Positions 9,249-17,706 of a stretch of DNA of 64,000 bases are shown here, in pieces. The stretch is taken from assembly GCA_001580565.1 (NCBI GenBank), contig LRBF01000230.1, positions 1-64,000 on the forward strand. The letters run 5' to 3'. Numbering within the stretch: position 1 is the first letter of the stretch; each line of letters starts with the position of its first letter. Under the pieces are notes generated by a model, which saw nothing but the letters and a program-made list of their open reading frames with translations, made no database searches and was not told where the DNA came from. The translations under genes were made by a program, and so were the position numbers. The DNA is from Caballeronia megalochromosomata. GTDB lineage: Bacteria > Pseudomonadota > Gammaproteobacteria > Burkholderiales > Burkholderiaceae.

Positions 9249-10178
9249 TTAACGCCGCTTCTGCTTGCCGAACCGGGACAGGGATTCCCTGAGTCGGGGC
9301 GCCGCGAAGTCGATGAAATGCCGCAGTTTGATCGCCATGAGGTTCCTGGACACGTGCACCAGATGAACCGGCACCGGCTCGATTTCGAACTGTGGCAGCA
9401 GGACTTCGAGTTGTCCGTTGCGCAATGCTTCGTCGGCGTCGTGCTCGAACACGTAGGTGATGCCCGCGTCGTCCGCCGCGGCGCTGACGGCCGCATCGGG
9501 CGATGTCACTTCGAGCCGCGCCTTCACTTCGAGCAGATAGACCTTGTGCGTCGACGGAAGCCGGAAGCGCCACGGCGACAGGTACGGGCTATCGAAGACG
9601 ACGCACGAATACTTCACGAGGTCGTCGGGTTCGCGCGGCGGGGTGTGTCGGGTGAGAAAGGACGGACTCGCGCAAAGAATCGGGCGCAATGAGCCGATGC
9701 GCGTGGCAATCATATTGCTGTCGGGCAACTCGCCGATGCGCACGGCGAGATCGGCGTGCGCATCGATGAGGTGGATGTTACGGTCTGAGAGTAGGAGCCG
9801 AACCGTAATGTCCGGATACTGCGCGAGGAACTGGTTGATGACCGGTAGCACATGCAGGCGCCCAAGCTGCACGGGTGCGGTGACAACCAGCTCGCCGCGC
9901 GCGGTCGCAAATTCGCCGGTGGCTTCGTGTTCCTGTTCACGCACGAGATCGAGGATGCGACGCGCCGCCGCGACGTATGACGTGCCTGCGTCGGTCAGTG
10001 TGAGCTTGCGCGTGGTTCGTATGAGGAGCCGGGTCCCGAGCATCTCTTCGAGATCAGCAACCTTGCGGGTCAGCGTGCTGACAGGAATCTTCAGTTCACG
10101 CGCCGCCGCCGACAGGCTCCCGCCGTCCACCGCGCTCACCAGCATTTCCATGGCTTCCAGTCGGTCCACTGCGCTCAC
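9249..10178 (-). CDS. LysR family transcriptional regulator
   Basis: 309 residues. The N-terminal winged helix-turn-helix (residues 1-60: MEMLVSAVDGGSLSAAARELKIPVSTLTRKVADLEEMLGTRLLIRTTRKLTLTDAG) is diagnostic and is followed by a LysR substrate-binding domain. The layout is that of the CrgA/DsdC-like subgroup common in Burkholderiaceae. It converges with the HxlR gene (17-bp gap) and is divergent from the DUF1993 gene 84 bp away, the usual arrangement of a LysR regulator and its target. Effector unknown. Confidence 0.9.
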   Translation of the reverse strand: MSAVDRLEAMEMLVSAVDGGSLSAAARELKIPVSTLTRKVADLEEMLGTRLLIRTTRKLTLTDAGTSYVAAARRILDLVREQEHEATGEFATARGELVVTAPVQLGRLHVLPVINQFLAQYPDITVRLLLSDRNIHLIDAHADLAVRIGELPDSNMIATRIGSLRPILCASPSFLTRHTPPREPDDLVKYSCVVFDSPYLSPWRFRLPSTHKVYLLEVKARLEVTSPDAAVSAAADDAGITYVFEHDADEALRNGQLEVLLPQFEIEPVPVHLVHVSRNLMAIKLRHFIDFAAPRLRESLSRFGKQKRR

Positions 10179-10262
10179 TCAACGAAATTTTCGTCGCAGT
10201 ATTGTAGGGGAAGTGGCGGGAGGAGGCTGGCGTCCATCCGCATCTGTTTCTGGAGACTCACC

Positions 10263-10766
10263 ATGTATGCACAGGCTATCGCGCAATGCATCGAGGCAGT
10301 CCGGTCGATGGAGACGTATCTGGACAAGGCCGAACGATTTGCGAACGCGAAGAAGTTCGATGTCGCCGTCCTGCTGTCGACGCGACTCGCGCCCGACATG
10401 GGCACATTGCTCTATCAGATACAAAGCGCATGCGACTATCTGAAGGGCGGCGCCGCGTGGCTGTCGGGACAGGAGCCTCCGCGACACGAAGACAACGAGC
10501 AAACGCTGGATGAAGCGCGTGCGCGCCTGCGCAAGACGATCGACTTCGCCGCAAGCGTGACGGCCGGGCAATACGCCGATGCGGCCAGCCGGATCGTGAA
10601 AGTGTCGTGGGTGCCCGGCAAGCTGACCGGAGAAAACTACCTGCTGCAGATCGTGATTCCGAACATCTACTTTCATCTTTCGATGGCTTACGCCATCCTG
10701 CGCGCAAATGGCGTCGACCTTGTGAAGAAGGACTTCATTGGGCGAGTCGATTCGTTCGACGCCTGA
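10263..10766 (+). CDS. DUF1993 domain-containing protein
   Basis: 167-residue soluble, mainly helical protein of the DUF1993 family (MYAQAIAQCIEAVRSMETYLDKAERFA at the start, FHLSMAYAILRANGVDLVKKDFIG at the end), probably with a DinB-like four-helix fold. No biochemical role is established for the family. It is divergent from the LysR regulator, which is therefore its probable regulator. Confidence 0.8.
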   Translation: MYAQAIAQCIEAVRSMETYLDKAERFANAKKFDVAVLLSTRLAPDMGTLLYQIQSACDYLKGGAAWLSGQEPPRHEDNEQTLDEARARLRKTIDFAASVTAGQYADAASRIVKVSWVPGKLTGENYLLQIVIPNIYFHLSMAYAILRANGVDLVKKDFIGRVDSFDA

Positions 10767-10883
10767 ATGGCGGGACAGCCCGAAGATGTGCGATGCGAAG
10801 TCCTCGGTGTATTGCGAATGGCCTGCGCTTCCGCCGCTTTCACGCCTGCCATCTTAGGTAGATTCCCTTACATACGTCGCCAA

Positions 10884-10902
10884 AATATACAGGCAGACTG
10901 AT
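10884..10902 (+). promoter_or_regulatory. cluster motif, copy A (upstream of MFS gene)
   Basis: AATATACAGGCAGACTGAT, identical over 19 bases to copies B (16186) and C (17707). A looser second copy follows at 10910-10930 (AAACAGGTTGACTGATCAG core), giving a tandem arrangement 7 bp apart. Likely a regulator binding site. Confidence 0.7.
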
Positions 10903-10909
10903 TTCAATC

Positions 10910-10930
10910 TAAACAGGTTGACTGATCAGT
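10910..10930 (+). promoter_or_regulatory. cluster motif, diverged tandem copy A2
   Basis: Shares TA-n-ACAGG-nn-GACTGATCAG with copy C. It contains the 10-bp palindrome ACTGATCAGT. Confidence 0.5.
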
Positions 10931-10964
10931 TTAACGGTATTGTGCGGCGCGCCAGAAAATCTTC

Positions 10965-10982
10965 ATTAAGTCGCGACTTAAT
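10965..10982. promoter_or_regulatory. 18-bp perfect palindrome, possible operator
   Basis: ATTAAGTCGCGACTTAAT is its own reverse complement, and one arm (GACTTAAT) recurs at 11051-11058. It lies about 215 bp before the MFS start codon. Binding protein unknown. Confidence 0.45.
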
Positions 10983-11195
10983 AGATTCATTCTCGGGGAC
11001 GACTCGCGCCCAACGAGGACTTATTCCGCCTGATGCGTTTGCCTGTAGATGACTTAATCTGTCATGTCTTCAATGGGCTCGACGGAAGCTGCTTTGCTCT
11101 GCGGGGCGGCGATATGGATTCGCCAATGCGTACGACGCAAATGGTCTGTAATTCAAACGGCCGGACAAGCCGATCTCAGATGAGGAGGCACTGAA

Positions 11196-12443
11196 ATGAG
11201 CGATCCCGCAGCAGCCGATTTCGGCAAGACCGAACCGGTACCCGTCGATTCGACCATCCGGCACGGCGTGTCCGGCGCGCGTTTATGGGGCCCCATTCTC
11301 GCGATCGTACTGGTTGGCGTGGCCGCGCATGCCACATCGTCGCTCAAGCCACTGATCATTCAGGCCTTCATTCACGGGGTAGGCTTCGACAAGGCCACCT
11401 CCGGCTATCTCCTGACTTCCGAAATGATCTCGACGAGCGTCGGATCGGTCGTTGCGACGGCCTTTCCATTTGCGTTGCGTCGTCGGGAATATTTGTTCGC
11501 GGCATTGGGCATGATGATGCTGGCGAACTTCGCGAGCATTCCGTTCAAAACCGATCCCGGAGTCGTCCTGTATGGTCTGCGCTGCCTCTCGGGTCTGGGC
11601 GCGGGTTTCGGACTGGGGCGGCTCGGCATACTGATTGCCTTGTCCGGGCGGCCGGGAAGAACCGCGGGTCTTTATTCGGTGAGCACGCAGCTCTACGGCG
11701 CCGTCGCTGCTTTCGCGATGCCCTTCATCGACCGGTTGTGCGGCGCAAATTCCATCTTCGTCATTCTTGCCGGCACGGTGCCGCTTGCGCTGATCGTCAT
11801 CGGATGGGTTCCGGAAAATCACGAGAGAATCTCGAAGGAAAAGGCTGCTCCAAGCCGGGGTCCGCAGTCGCTCAGCCTGACGGAAAAGGTCATTCTTGCG
11901 GCGAGCTTCGGCATTTTCTTCCTCGGCATCGGCACGTTCTGGCCGTTCATCTCCGTACTCGGCGAGACCGCAGATGTGGGCCGTACGCAGATGTCGTCCG
12001 TGATCGGCTGGTCCGCACTGGTGAGTGCGCTCGGTGCAGGCACGGCGGTCTTTACCGGAGATAGAAAGGCATCCGCACCGATTCTCACTGTGTTCTTCGT
12101 CTTCCTGTGCATCTCCATTGGGCTACAGCTCATCTTCCCGCGCTCGCTGCCGCTCTTCATCGTTTCGGTTCTACTGTTTGCTTATGCCTATTTCGTGATT
12201 AACCCGATGGTGCTGGGCATCATGTCGAAGCTCGACAAGACGGGCCAGATGAACGGCGTCTATTACGTGGTCGCCGTGGGCGGCATCTCGCTCGGGCCGG
12301 CACTGGCGGGCTGGATACTCGCACATGAACACGACCGGTTTGCGAGTGCGGCGTATCTCAGGGTCATCAGCATCGTTTTGCTCGCGATTTCCTCGGCGGT
12401 GCAGGCGTACTACGCATTTCGCGCCAGACGTATTCCGGACTAA
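11196..12443 (+). CDS. MFS transporter
   Basis: 415-residue major facilitator with about 12 membrane segments; the N-terminal 25 residues are hydrophilic. GAGFGLGRLGILIALSGRPGRTAGLYS covers TM4-5, and a basic central loop (ENHERISKEKAAPSRG) splits the halves. No subfamily signature is clear enough to name a substrate. It is the first gene of the motif-linked cluster, with two motif copies and a palindrome upstream, and is followed by a porin. A substrate shared with the catabolic genes at 17.8-23.2 kb is plausible by context only. Confidence 0.8.
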   Translation: MSDPAAADFGKTEPVPVDSTIRHGVSGARLWGPILAIVLVGVAAHATSSLKPLIIQAFIHGVGFDKATSGYLLTSEMISTSVGSVVATAFPFALRRREYLFAALGMMMLANFASIPFKTDPGVVLYGLRCLSGLGAGFGLGRLGILIALSGRPGRTAGLYSVSTQLYGAVAAFAMPFIDRLCGANSIFVILAGTVPLALIVIGWVPENHERISKEKAAPSRGPQSLSLTEKVILAASFGIFFLGIGTFWPFISVLGETADVGRTQMSSVIGWSALVSALGAGTAVFTGDRKASAPILTVFFVFLCISIGLQLIFPRSLPLFIVSVLLFAYAYFVINPMVLGIMSKLDKTGQMNGVYYVVAVGGISLGPALAGWILAHEHDRFASAAYLRVISIVLLAISSAVQAYYAFRARRIPD

Positions 12444-12453
12444 CTTCGCTTCG

Positions 12454-12480
12454 GCGCACGGGGCCGTTCCGGCCCGGCGC
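12454..12480 (+). terminator. hairpin after the MFS gene, possible terminator
   Basis: The inner stem GGGCCG-TTC-CGGCCC (12461-12475) is flanked by GCGC on both sides, 10 bp after the MFS stop. No U-tract follows, so it may only slow polymerase or stabilise the 3' end. Confidence 0.35.
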
Positions 12481-12646
12481 ATTCCTCTCGCTATTTCGTG
12501 AAAGGCCTTATGAACGGCCGGGGGAAGTGCTGTCCGCAAAATAATCCTCAAATGATTCGATGCACCGATTCGCGTCGAAAAGATCGAGCCTTGCAGCAAT
12601 CGTTTTCAGACAAGGCGTTTAACGCAAAAATCAGGAGATCCTTGCA

Positions 12647-13828
12647 ATGAAAAAGTCGTTATTCGCGCTCTGTGCATTGGGCGTTGCCGTAAGCGGCGCT
12701 CATGCTCAGAGCAGCGTGACACTCTACGGCGTCATCGATACCGCGATCGCTTATGCGAACAACATAGGCGGTCATCATAATTTCTATATGAATAGCGGCA
12801 ATCTTCAGGGAAGCCGCTGGGGACTTCGCGGTGCCGAAGACCTCGGCGGCGGCCTGAAAGCGATTTTCGTACTTGAAAATGGCTTTAATGCGTTCACCGG
12901 CGCATTAGGGCAGGGTGGCGACGAGTTCGGCCGACAAGCGTACGTCGGACTTCAATCGGCACAGTTCGGAACGGTCACGCTGGGTCGTCAATACGATTCC
13001 GTGGTCGACTACACCGGTGCACTGGAGGTCGGCAGCCAATGGGGATCGGGCTACTCCGCACACCCTGGCGATCTCGATAACATGAACAATACCAACCGTG
13101 TCAACAACGCGGTCAAGTTCACCAGCGCGAATTACGCGGGGTTTAACTTCAGTGGCCTGTACAGTCTTGGAGGACAGGCGGGTGAGTTCAATCGTAATCA
13201 GATCTGGTCCTTCGGCGCGGGCTATGCAAGCGGTCCGATCGTGCTTGGTGCGGGTTATCTAAATGTAAAAAATCCAAATTATTCGTTTTTCGGCAATAAC
13301 GTCAATTCGCGCGCAGCGACCGCTACGCCGTCGGCATCCAACTTCGGTTCGAGCCGCGTGATCAACGGCTACGCATCGGCGCATACCCTGCAGGTGATCG
13401 CAGTGGCGGGTGCGTACACGTACGGGGCAGCGACGTTCGGTGCGACATACAGCAATTCGCAATATAAGGACGTGGGGTCCGAGAGCGGCGCAGGTCTGAT
13501 TCCGGCGGGCGGTTTCACCAGCGGCACGGGCAAGTTCAATAACGTCGAAGTCAGTTTCAAGTATCAAGTGACGCCCGCGTTGCTGCTCGGTGCGGCTTAC
13601 GACTACACGAAAGCGTATGGACTCGGCGATGCGAAATACCATCAGGGCGTGATCGGGGCAGATTACTTCTTATCCAAACGCACCGACCTGTTCTTCGATA
13701 CGATCTATCAGCACGCCAGCGGCACCGATTCGACGAATCACACCGCCGTCGCCAATATCAATCAACTGTCGCCTTCTTCGACATCCAATCAGGTCGCCGC
13801 GCTGGTCGGCCTGCGTCACAAGTTCTGA
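12647..13828 (+). CDS. general porin, Gram-negative OmpC-like family
   Basis: 393-residue outer-membrane porin. The signal peptide MKKSLFALCALGVAVSGAHA is followed by the Burkholderia porin start QSSVTLYGVIDTAIAYANN. The body contains SRWGLRGAEDLGGGLKAIFVLENGF and RQAYVGLQSAQFGTVTLGRQYD, and the last strand ends VGLRHKF with the terminal Phe expected for outer-membrane insertion. The start has AGGAG 8 bases upstream. It would let small solutes into the periplasm for the adjacent MFS carrier. These porins form large paralogous families, so specificity is open. Confidence 0.93.
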   Translation: MKKSLFALCALGVAVSGAHAQSSVTLYGVIDTAIAYANNIGGHHNFYMNSGNLQGSRWGLRGAEDLGGGLKAIFVLENGFNAFTGALGQGGDEFGRQAYVGLQSAQFGTVTLGRQYDSVVDYTGALEVGSQWGSGYSAHPGDLDNMNNTNRVNNAVKFTSANYAGFNFSGLYSLGGQAGEFNRNQIWSFGAGYASGPIVLGAGYLNVKNPNYSFFGNNVNSRAATATPSASNFGSSRVINGYASAHTLQVIAVAGAYTYGAATFGATYSNSQYKDVGSESGAGLIPAGGFTSGTGKFNNVEVSFKYQVTPALLLGAAYDYTKAYGLGDAKYHQGVIGADYFLSKRTDLFFDTIYQHASGTDSTNHTAVANINQLSPSSTSNQVAALVGLRHKF

Positions 13829-13919
13829 TCCGGCGACCGACGCCGTCCGGCCACATCCGGCAATGCGCCGGTCATCTACGAGATCACGCCATCGAATACC
13901 TGCGAAGAGTAAAACCAAA

Positions 13920-13939
13920 TTGGGATACCAAACGGGTAT
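13920..13939. promoter_or_regulatory. candidate GntR operator 1 (gntR promoter)
   Basis: TTGGGATACCAA (13920-13931) overlaps an ATACC-N5-GGTAT dyad (13925-13939). The same 12-mer occurs in reverse orientation at 14686-14697. It resembles the TTGGTATACCAA operators of UxuR/ExuR-type FCD regulators. Confidence 0.55.
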
Positions 13940-13984
13940 ACGATATCGATCTGACAAACGCGTAGTCAGACCGATGGAGGACAC

Positions 13985-14635
13985 ATGACGCAGGCGGAAG
14001 ATGTTGCGGCAAAGTTGCGCGAGATGATTCTCGAACTGGAACTGGGACCGGGCGAGCGTCTGACAGAACGCTGGGCAGAAGCACAGTTCGGCGCATCCAG
14101 AACGCCGGTGCGCGCCGCGCTATTGCGTCTCGAAGCGGACGGACTGGTGTGTCGCGAAGGGCGGGGATGGCAGGTCGCGCCGCTCGACAGGCGGGAAATT
14201 GAAGAGCTTTACGTGTATCGCGAAGTGCTCGAAGTGGCCGCTGTCCGGCTTGCCGCGCAAAATGCCGAACCGCGCCGGATTCGCGAACTCGAAACATTGG
14301 TCGATGCCTGGCGACCCGAAACCAGCACGGCGGAAATCCATCGCATGGGCAGTGCATTCCACGCGGGCATCGCCGAGCTTGCGGGTAACGAGTTCATCAA
14401 ACGCGGCATTCTCGACGCGATGACGCGGTTATCAAGAGCGCGCTATCTCGACACGACCGAGGATCGTGACGGCAAGCGCCAGCATCGTGCCCTGGTGACA
14501 GCGCTGAAGAAGGGCGATGCGGACGCCGCGGAGAAGCTGATGCGAACCCATCTGCAGGGTAGCCGCGACAGACTTCTGAAGATTCTGACGGAGAACAGCC
14601 GCACCTTGCGAGCTAGAGGCATACCGGTCGCATGA
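13985..14635 (+). CDS. GntR family regulator, FCD subfamily
   Basis: 216 residues. The N-terminal winged helix (VAAKLREMILELELGPGERLTERWAEAQFGASRTPVRAALLRLEADGLV) is the GntR signature. The helical FCD effector domain follows, with the usual spaced His residues (for example AFHAGIAELAGNEFI and QHRALVTALKKGD). FCD regulators commonly bind carboxylic acids through a bound metal. GGAGG lies 7-8 bases before the ATG. Two copies of TTGGGATACCAA flank the gene, one in its own promoter and one before capA, so it probably controls itself and the CapA-like gene. Confidence 0.9.
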   Translation: MTQAEDVAAKLREMILELELGPGERLTERWAEAQFGASRTPVRAALLRLEADGLVCREGRGWQVAPLDRREIEELYVYREVLEVAAVRLAAQNAEPRRIRELETLVDAWRPETSTAEIHRMGSAFHAGIAELAGNEFIKRGILDAMTRLSRARYLDTTEDRDGKRQHRALVTALKKGDADAAEKLMRTHLQGSRDRLLKILTENSRTLRARGIPVA

Positions 14636-14660
14636 GCAGGAATCGACGTTGACAATCGAT

Positions 14661-14681
14661 CTGATCAGGCTCACTGTATAC
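14661..14681 (-). promoter_or_regulatory. cluster motif, copy D (inverted, upstream of capA-like gene)
   Basis: Read on the minus strand it is TATACAG-N5-CTGATCAG, the same frame as copy C, matching 17 of 21 positions. It partly overlaps the GntR operator 2, so the two signals share this promoter. Confidence 0.55.
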
Positions 14682-14697
14682 CTTGTTGGTATCCCAA
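14678..14697. promoter_or_regulatory. candidate GntR operator 2 (capA promoter)
   Basis: TTGGTATCCCAA (14686-14697) is the exact reverse complement of the 12-mer upstream of gntR. An ATACC-N5-GGTAT dyad overlaps it at 14678-14692. It lies 17 bp before the GTG start of the CapA-like gene. Confidence 0.55.
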
Positions 14698-14713
14698 ACA
14701 CGGAGAAACAGTC

Positions 14714-16054
14714 GTGCCAAAAGTCAGCGTGCTCGCCACCGGCGATTCCATTCTCACGCAGCGCATCTCGTCCAATCCGGACGCGGATTTTCTGGCGCTG
14801 GTCGAATTGATTCGCAACAGCGACGTCAGCATCACGAACGTCGAAATGGTGTTTCCGGGTCGCGGCCGCATGGCCTCGACGACCATGCACGGCATCCCGC
14901 TCGGCGCGGAGCCGGAACTGCTTTCCGAGTTCGAATGGCTAGGCATCGATATCTGCGGAATGGCGCAGAATCATGCGACGGACTATGGCGTGGCGGGCCT
15001 GGTCGCGTCGATCGAGGCGCTCGAGGCGCGAGGACTGCCCTATGCGGGCGTGGGCCGCACGCTGAGCGAGGCGCGCGCGCCCCGTTACTTCAGCGCGCCG
15101 GGTTGCCGGGTCGCCTACCTTGCCGCCGGATCGAGCAACGCGCGCCTGTCGCTGGCGGCGGATCCCAGTGTCGGCGATGTCGGCCGTCCGGGCATTGCCC
15201 CTGTTCGCGTGCAGAAAACGCACTACATCCGACAGGACCGCTTCGCCGAGTTGCGCGACATCATGGCCGAGGCGGGCGTGAACGTCGCGGCGACCGGAAC
15301 GACCGCGCCCGGCATCCATTTCCCCTATCCCGACAAAGCGATCTACGATCCGCCGCCTGCGGGCGGCTTCTCGGTCGAAGGCGTCAATTTCGCACCCGCC
15401 GATGAATCGCGCATCGTGACCGATGCACTGGAGCGCGATGTGACGGCGTTGATTGAATCGGTATCCGAAGCATCGCGTCAGGCGGACCTCGTGCTCGTCG
15501 GCTTGCATAGCCACGAAGGCCTGCAGGGCCGCTGGAATACGGATACACCTGCCGAGTTTCTTCAGCCGCTTGCGCATCGACTGATCGATGCGGGCGCGCA
15601 TGCGATTCTGGCTCATGGTCCCCATATGCTGCGCGGCGTCGAGTTGTACAAGGGCCGGCCGATCTGCTACTCGCTCGGCAACTTCATCTTTAACGTAGAG
15701 ACGTTCGCCGCGTTTCCGCTCGAAGTCTACGAACAGCAAGGCATGCCGATCACATCGAGAGCGGCGGACCTGTTCGATGTGGTGAACGGTTACGGCAAGC
15801 AACCGCTGTTCTGGGAATCCGTGGTGCCGCGTTTCACATTCGAAGATGGCGTTCTTGTCGATAGCGAATTTCATCCGATCACGCTCGGACGCGACGCACC
15901 GCGAAGCAGACGCGGCTGTCCGCGTCTTGCATCCAATGACGACGCTGCGCGCATTCTGGCGCGACTGGACGATCTCTCAAAGCCATTCGGCGCGAGCATC
16001 GACATCAGCCGTGAAGGCGACAGACTGATCGGCAAGGTCAGAACACTTGGCTGA
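14714..16054 (+). CDS. CapA family metallophosphatase-fold protein (PGA_cap domain)
   Basis: 446 residues, GTG start with GGAG 8 bases upstream. The calcineurin-like CapA/YwtB fold is clear: the first metal motif STGD-type GDSILTQRI, NVEMVF, GIDICGMAQNHATDYG (NH pair), VLVGLHSHEG, and the H-x-H motif in AHAILAHGPHMLRGVELYKG followed by YSLGNFIFN. CapA proteins take part in poly-gamma-glutamate synthesis in Bacillus, but many proteobacterial members sit alone with unknown substrates. No capB/capC partner is present and there is no signal peptide, so a cytoplasmic hydrolase role is more likely here. It lies between gntR and the NRAMP gene. Confidence 0.85.
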   Translation: MPKVSVLATGDSILTQRISSNPDADFLALVELIRNSDVSITNVEMVFPGRGRMASTTMHGIPLGAEPELLSEFEWLGIDICGMAQNHATDYGVAGLVASIEALEARGLPYAGVGRTLSEARAPRYFSAPGCRVAYLAAGSSNARLSLAADPSVGDVGRPGIAPVRVQKTHYIRQDRFAELRDIMAEAGVNVAATGTTAPGIHFPYPDKAIYDPPPAGGFSVEGVNFAPADESRIVTDALERDVTALIESVSEASRQADLVLVGLHSHEGLQGRWNTDTPAEFLQPLAHRLIDAGAHAILAHGPHMLRGVELYKGRPICYSLGNFIFNVETFAAFPLEVYEQQGMPITSRAADLFDVVNGYGKQPLFWESVVPRFTFEDGVLVDSEFHPITLGRDAPRSRRGCPRLASNDDAARILARLDDLSKPFGASIDISREGDRLIGKVRTLG

Positions 16055-16073
16055 CCTTATCCGCGTCATGTAA

Positions 16074-16098
16074 GGGCGAGGCTTCGGCAGCCTCGCCC
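16074..16098 (+). terminator. strong hairpin after the CapA-like gene
   Basis: A perfect 10-bp stem (GGGCGAGGCT / AGCCTCGCCC) with a 5-base loop, 19 bp after the stop codon. No U-run follows, so it is a terminator-like or 3'-stabilising structure rather than a textbook intrinsic terminator. Confidence 0.55.
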
Positions 16099-16185
16099 GG
16101 CACTACATCTCCTCAATACCCATCACATCTCTCGGCGCGATCGCGCCGCAGCCATTCCCAAGACCGACTCGATTGACACTCAAAA

Positions 16186-16204
16186 AATATACAGGCAGAC
16201 TGAT
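16186..16204 (+). promoter_or_regulatory. cluster motif, copy B (upstream of NRAMP gene)
   Basis: AATATACAGGCAGACTGAT lies between a TTGACA (16173-16178) and a TATAAT (16205-16210). That pair is 26 bp apart, too far for an ordinary sigma-70 promoter, so an activator at this site would be a natural requirement. Confidence 0.7.
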
Positions 16205-16261
16205 TATAATCGATTCGATCCTCTGATTCGCCACTCATCCAGAAGCCGGACCGGAAACCTC

Positions 16262-17605
16262 ATGGACACCAATACATCCACACTGAGCCGGTCAGGCTCC
16301 GCCGACGTCGCGGGATCGGATTGCGTACCGCGAAGGAATAGCAACACGCCACCCAAACAGCCGAATGCCTGCGGTCGCCGGTTCTCGTTTTTCGGCGCGG
16401 GCGCACTGATCGCGGTCGGCTACATGGACCCCGGCAACTGGGCAACGGCGCTCGGAAGCGGCGCCAAGTACGGCTATCAAATGTTGAGCGTCGTGCTCGT
16501 CGCGAGTCTGATGGGCTTGCTGCTGCAATGGGTGGCATCGACGGTGGGCGTCGTCACGAGCCGCGATCTGGCTCAATTGTGCCGCGAACGCTACAGCCGG
16601 CGCACAGCGATTCTCCTCTGGATCGCATGCGAGATCGCGATCGTGGCGTGCGATGTCGCCGAGGTCGTCGGCAGTGCGGTAGCGCTGCAATTGCTGCTCG
16701 GCGTCTCGCTCACGGTCGGCGTGTTAATGTCGGCGGGTGGCACCATCGCAATGCTCGCGCTGCAAAGCCGTGGTCAGCGGCCTTTGCAGGCTGTCATCGC
16801 GGCGTTGATCTTCTTCATCGGCTTCTGCTTCGTGGTCGAGCTGGCGCTCGCCGACCCTTCGTGGCATCGTGCCCTCGCGGGTTTGGCGCCACCGGCTGCC
16901 TTGTTGCGCGACTCCGGCATGATCTGGCTCGCGGCGGGTATTCTGGGCGCGACGGTCATGCCGCATAACCTCTATCTGCATTCGGCGCTGGTAAAGAACC
17001 ACGCGACATCCGGCAGTCGCCGTGCCGTCTCCGCCGCCATCAAAGCCGTCAATATCGATACCTTCGTTTCATTGAGTCTCGCGTTTCTGGTCAACGCCGC
17101 ATTGCTGATCGTCGCCGCTGCCGTGTTTCATGAGCGAGGCTACGTCGATGTGAGCGATCTGGCCGATGCACATCGCCTGATAGCGCCGCTCGTGGGCAGC
17201 AAATGGGCCGGCATCGTATTCGCAGCGGCCTTGCTGGCGTGCGGACTCAACGCGACCGTCACGGGCACGCTGGCGGGACAGGTCGTCATGGAAGGCTTTC
17301 TGCAATTGAAGAGCGCGCGCTGGGTACGGGCGACGCTGACAAGAGCGCTGGCGATGGGCCCCGCGCTGCTCGCAGTGGGCGCGTTTGGCGAACACGGCTC
17401 GAATCAACTGCTGATCGCAAGTCAGGTCGTGCTGAGTCTTCAGCTGCCGCTGGCCGTCATTCCGCTGGTGCGTTTCGCATCCGATGCGAAGCTCATGCGC
17501 GATCGTCACCTCAGACGCATTCCTCTGACGTTGGCGTGGATATGCGCGATCGTGATCGTCATGCTGAACGTCATGCTTCTTTGGCAGTTGGCGAACGGTG
17601 CGTGA
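16262..17605 (+). CDS. mntH: NRAMP family Mn2+/Fe2+ transporter (MntH-like)
   Basis: 447-residue proton-coupled divalent metal importer. The canonical ion-site motifs are intact: VGYMDPGNWATALGSGAKYGY in TM1 (DPGN) and GATVMPHNLYLHSAL in TM6 (MPHN, with the metal-selecting Met). It has 11 membrane segments and a 38-residue hydrophilic N-terminus. Its promoter carries motif copy B, linking it to the catabolic genes rather than to a visible MntR or Fur site. Import of Mn or Fe for the metal-dependent CapA, amidohydrolase and VOC proteins nearby would make sense but is inference. Confidence 0.9.
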   Translation: MDTNTSTLSRSGSADVAGSDCVPRRNSNTPPKQPNACGRRFSFFGAGALIAVGYMDPGNWATALGSGAKYGYQMLSVVLVASLMGLLLQWVASTVGVVTSRDLAQLCRERYSRRTAILLWIACEIAIVACDVAEVVGSAVALQLLLGVSLTVGVLMSAGGTIAMLALQSRGQRPLQAVIAALIFFIGFCFVVELALADPSWHRALAGLAPPAALLRDSGMIWLAAGILGATVMPHNLYLHSALVKNHATSGSRRAVSAAIKAVNIDTFVSLSLAFLVNAALLIVAAAVFHERGYVDVSDLADAHRLIAPLVGSKWAGIVFAAALLACGLNATVTGTLAGQVVMEGFLQLKSARWVRATLTRALAMGPALLAVGAFGEHGSNQLLIASQVVLSLQLPLAVIPLVRFASDAKLMRDRHLRRIPLTLAWICAIVIVMLNVMLLWQLANGA

Positions 17606-17706
17606 GGCACGCATGCCGTGCGTCGACACGCGCGCTGTCTCGGCTCGAACCGTCGCCAGATGCACTCGCGGGTTCTCCCTAATCGAGTTCGAATTGACGT
17701 CGAAAC

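Larger units (their letters stand above)
10767..11195. other. 429-bp regulatory region upstream of the MFS gene
   Basis: No credible gene. It holds two copies of the cluster-wide motif (10884-10902 and a diverged one at 10910-10930), an 18-bp perfect palindrome (10965-10982) and a half-site of it (GACTTAAT, 11051-11058). The bases around the motifs are clearly AT-richer than the surrounding coding DNA. Confidence 0.6.

Noticed and set aside
16173..16210. TTGACA and TATAAT around motif copy B as an ordinary sigma-70 promoter
   Set aside because: The two hexamers are 26 bp apart, well beyond the usual 16-18 bp spacing, so they were not called as a promoter pair.
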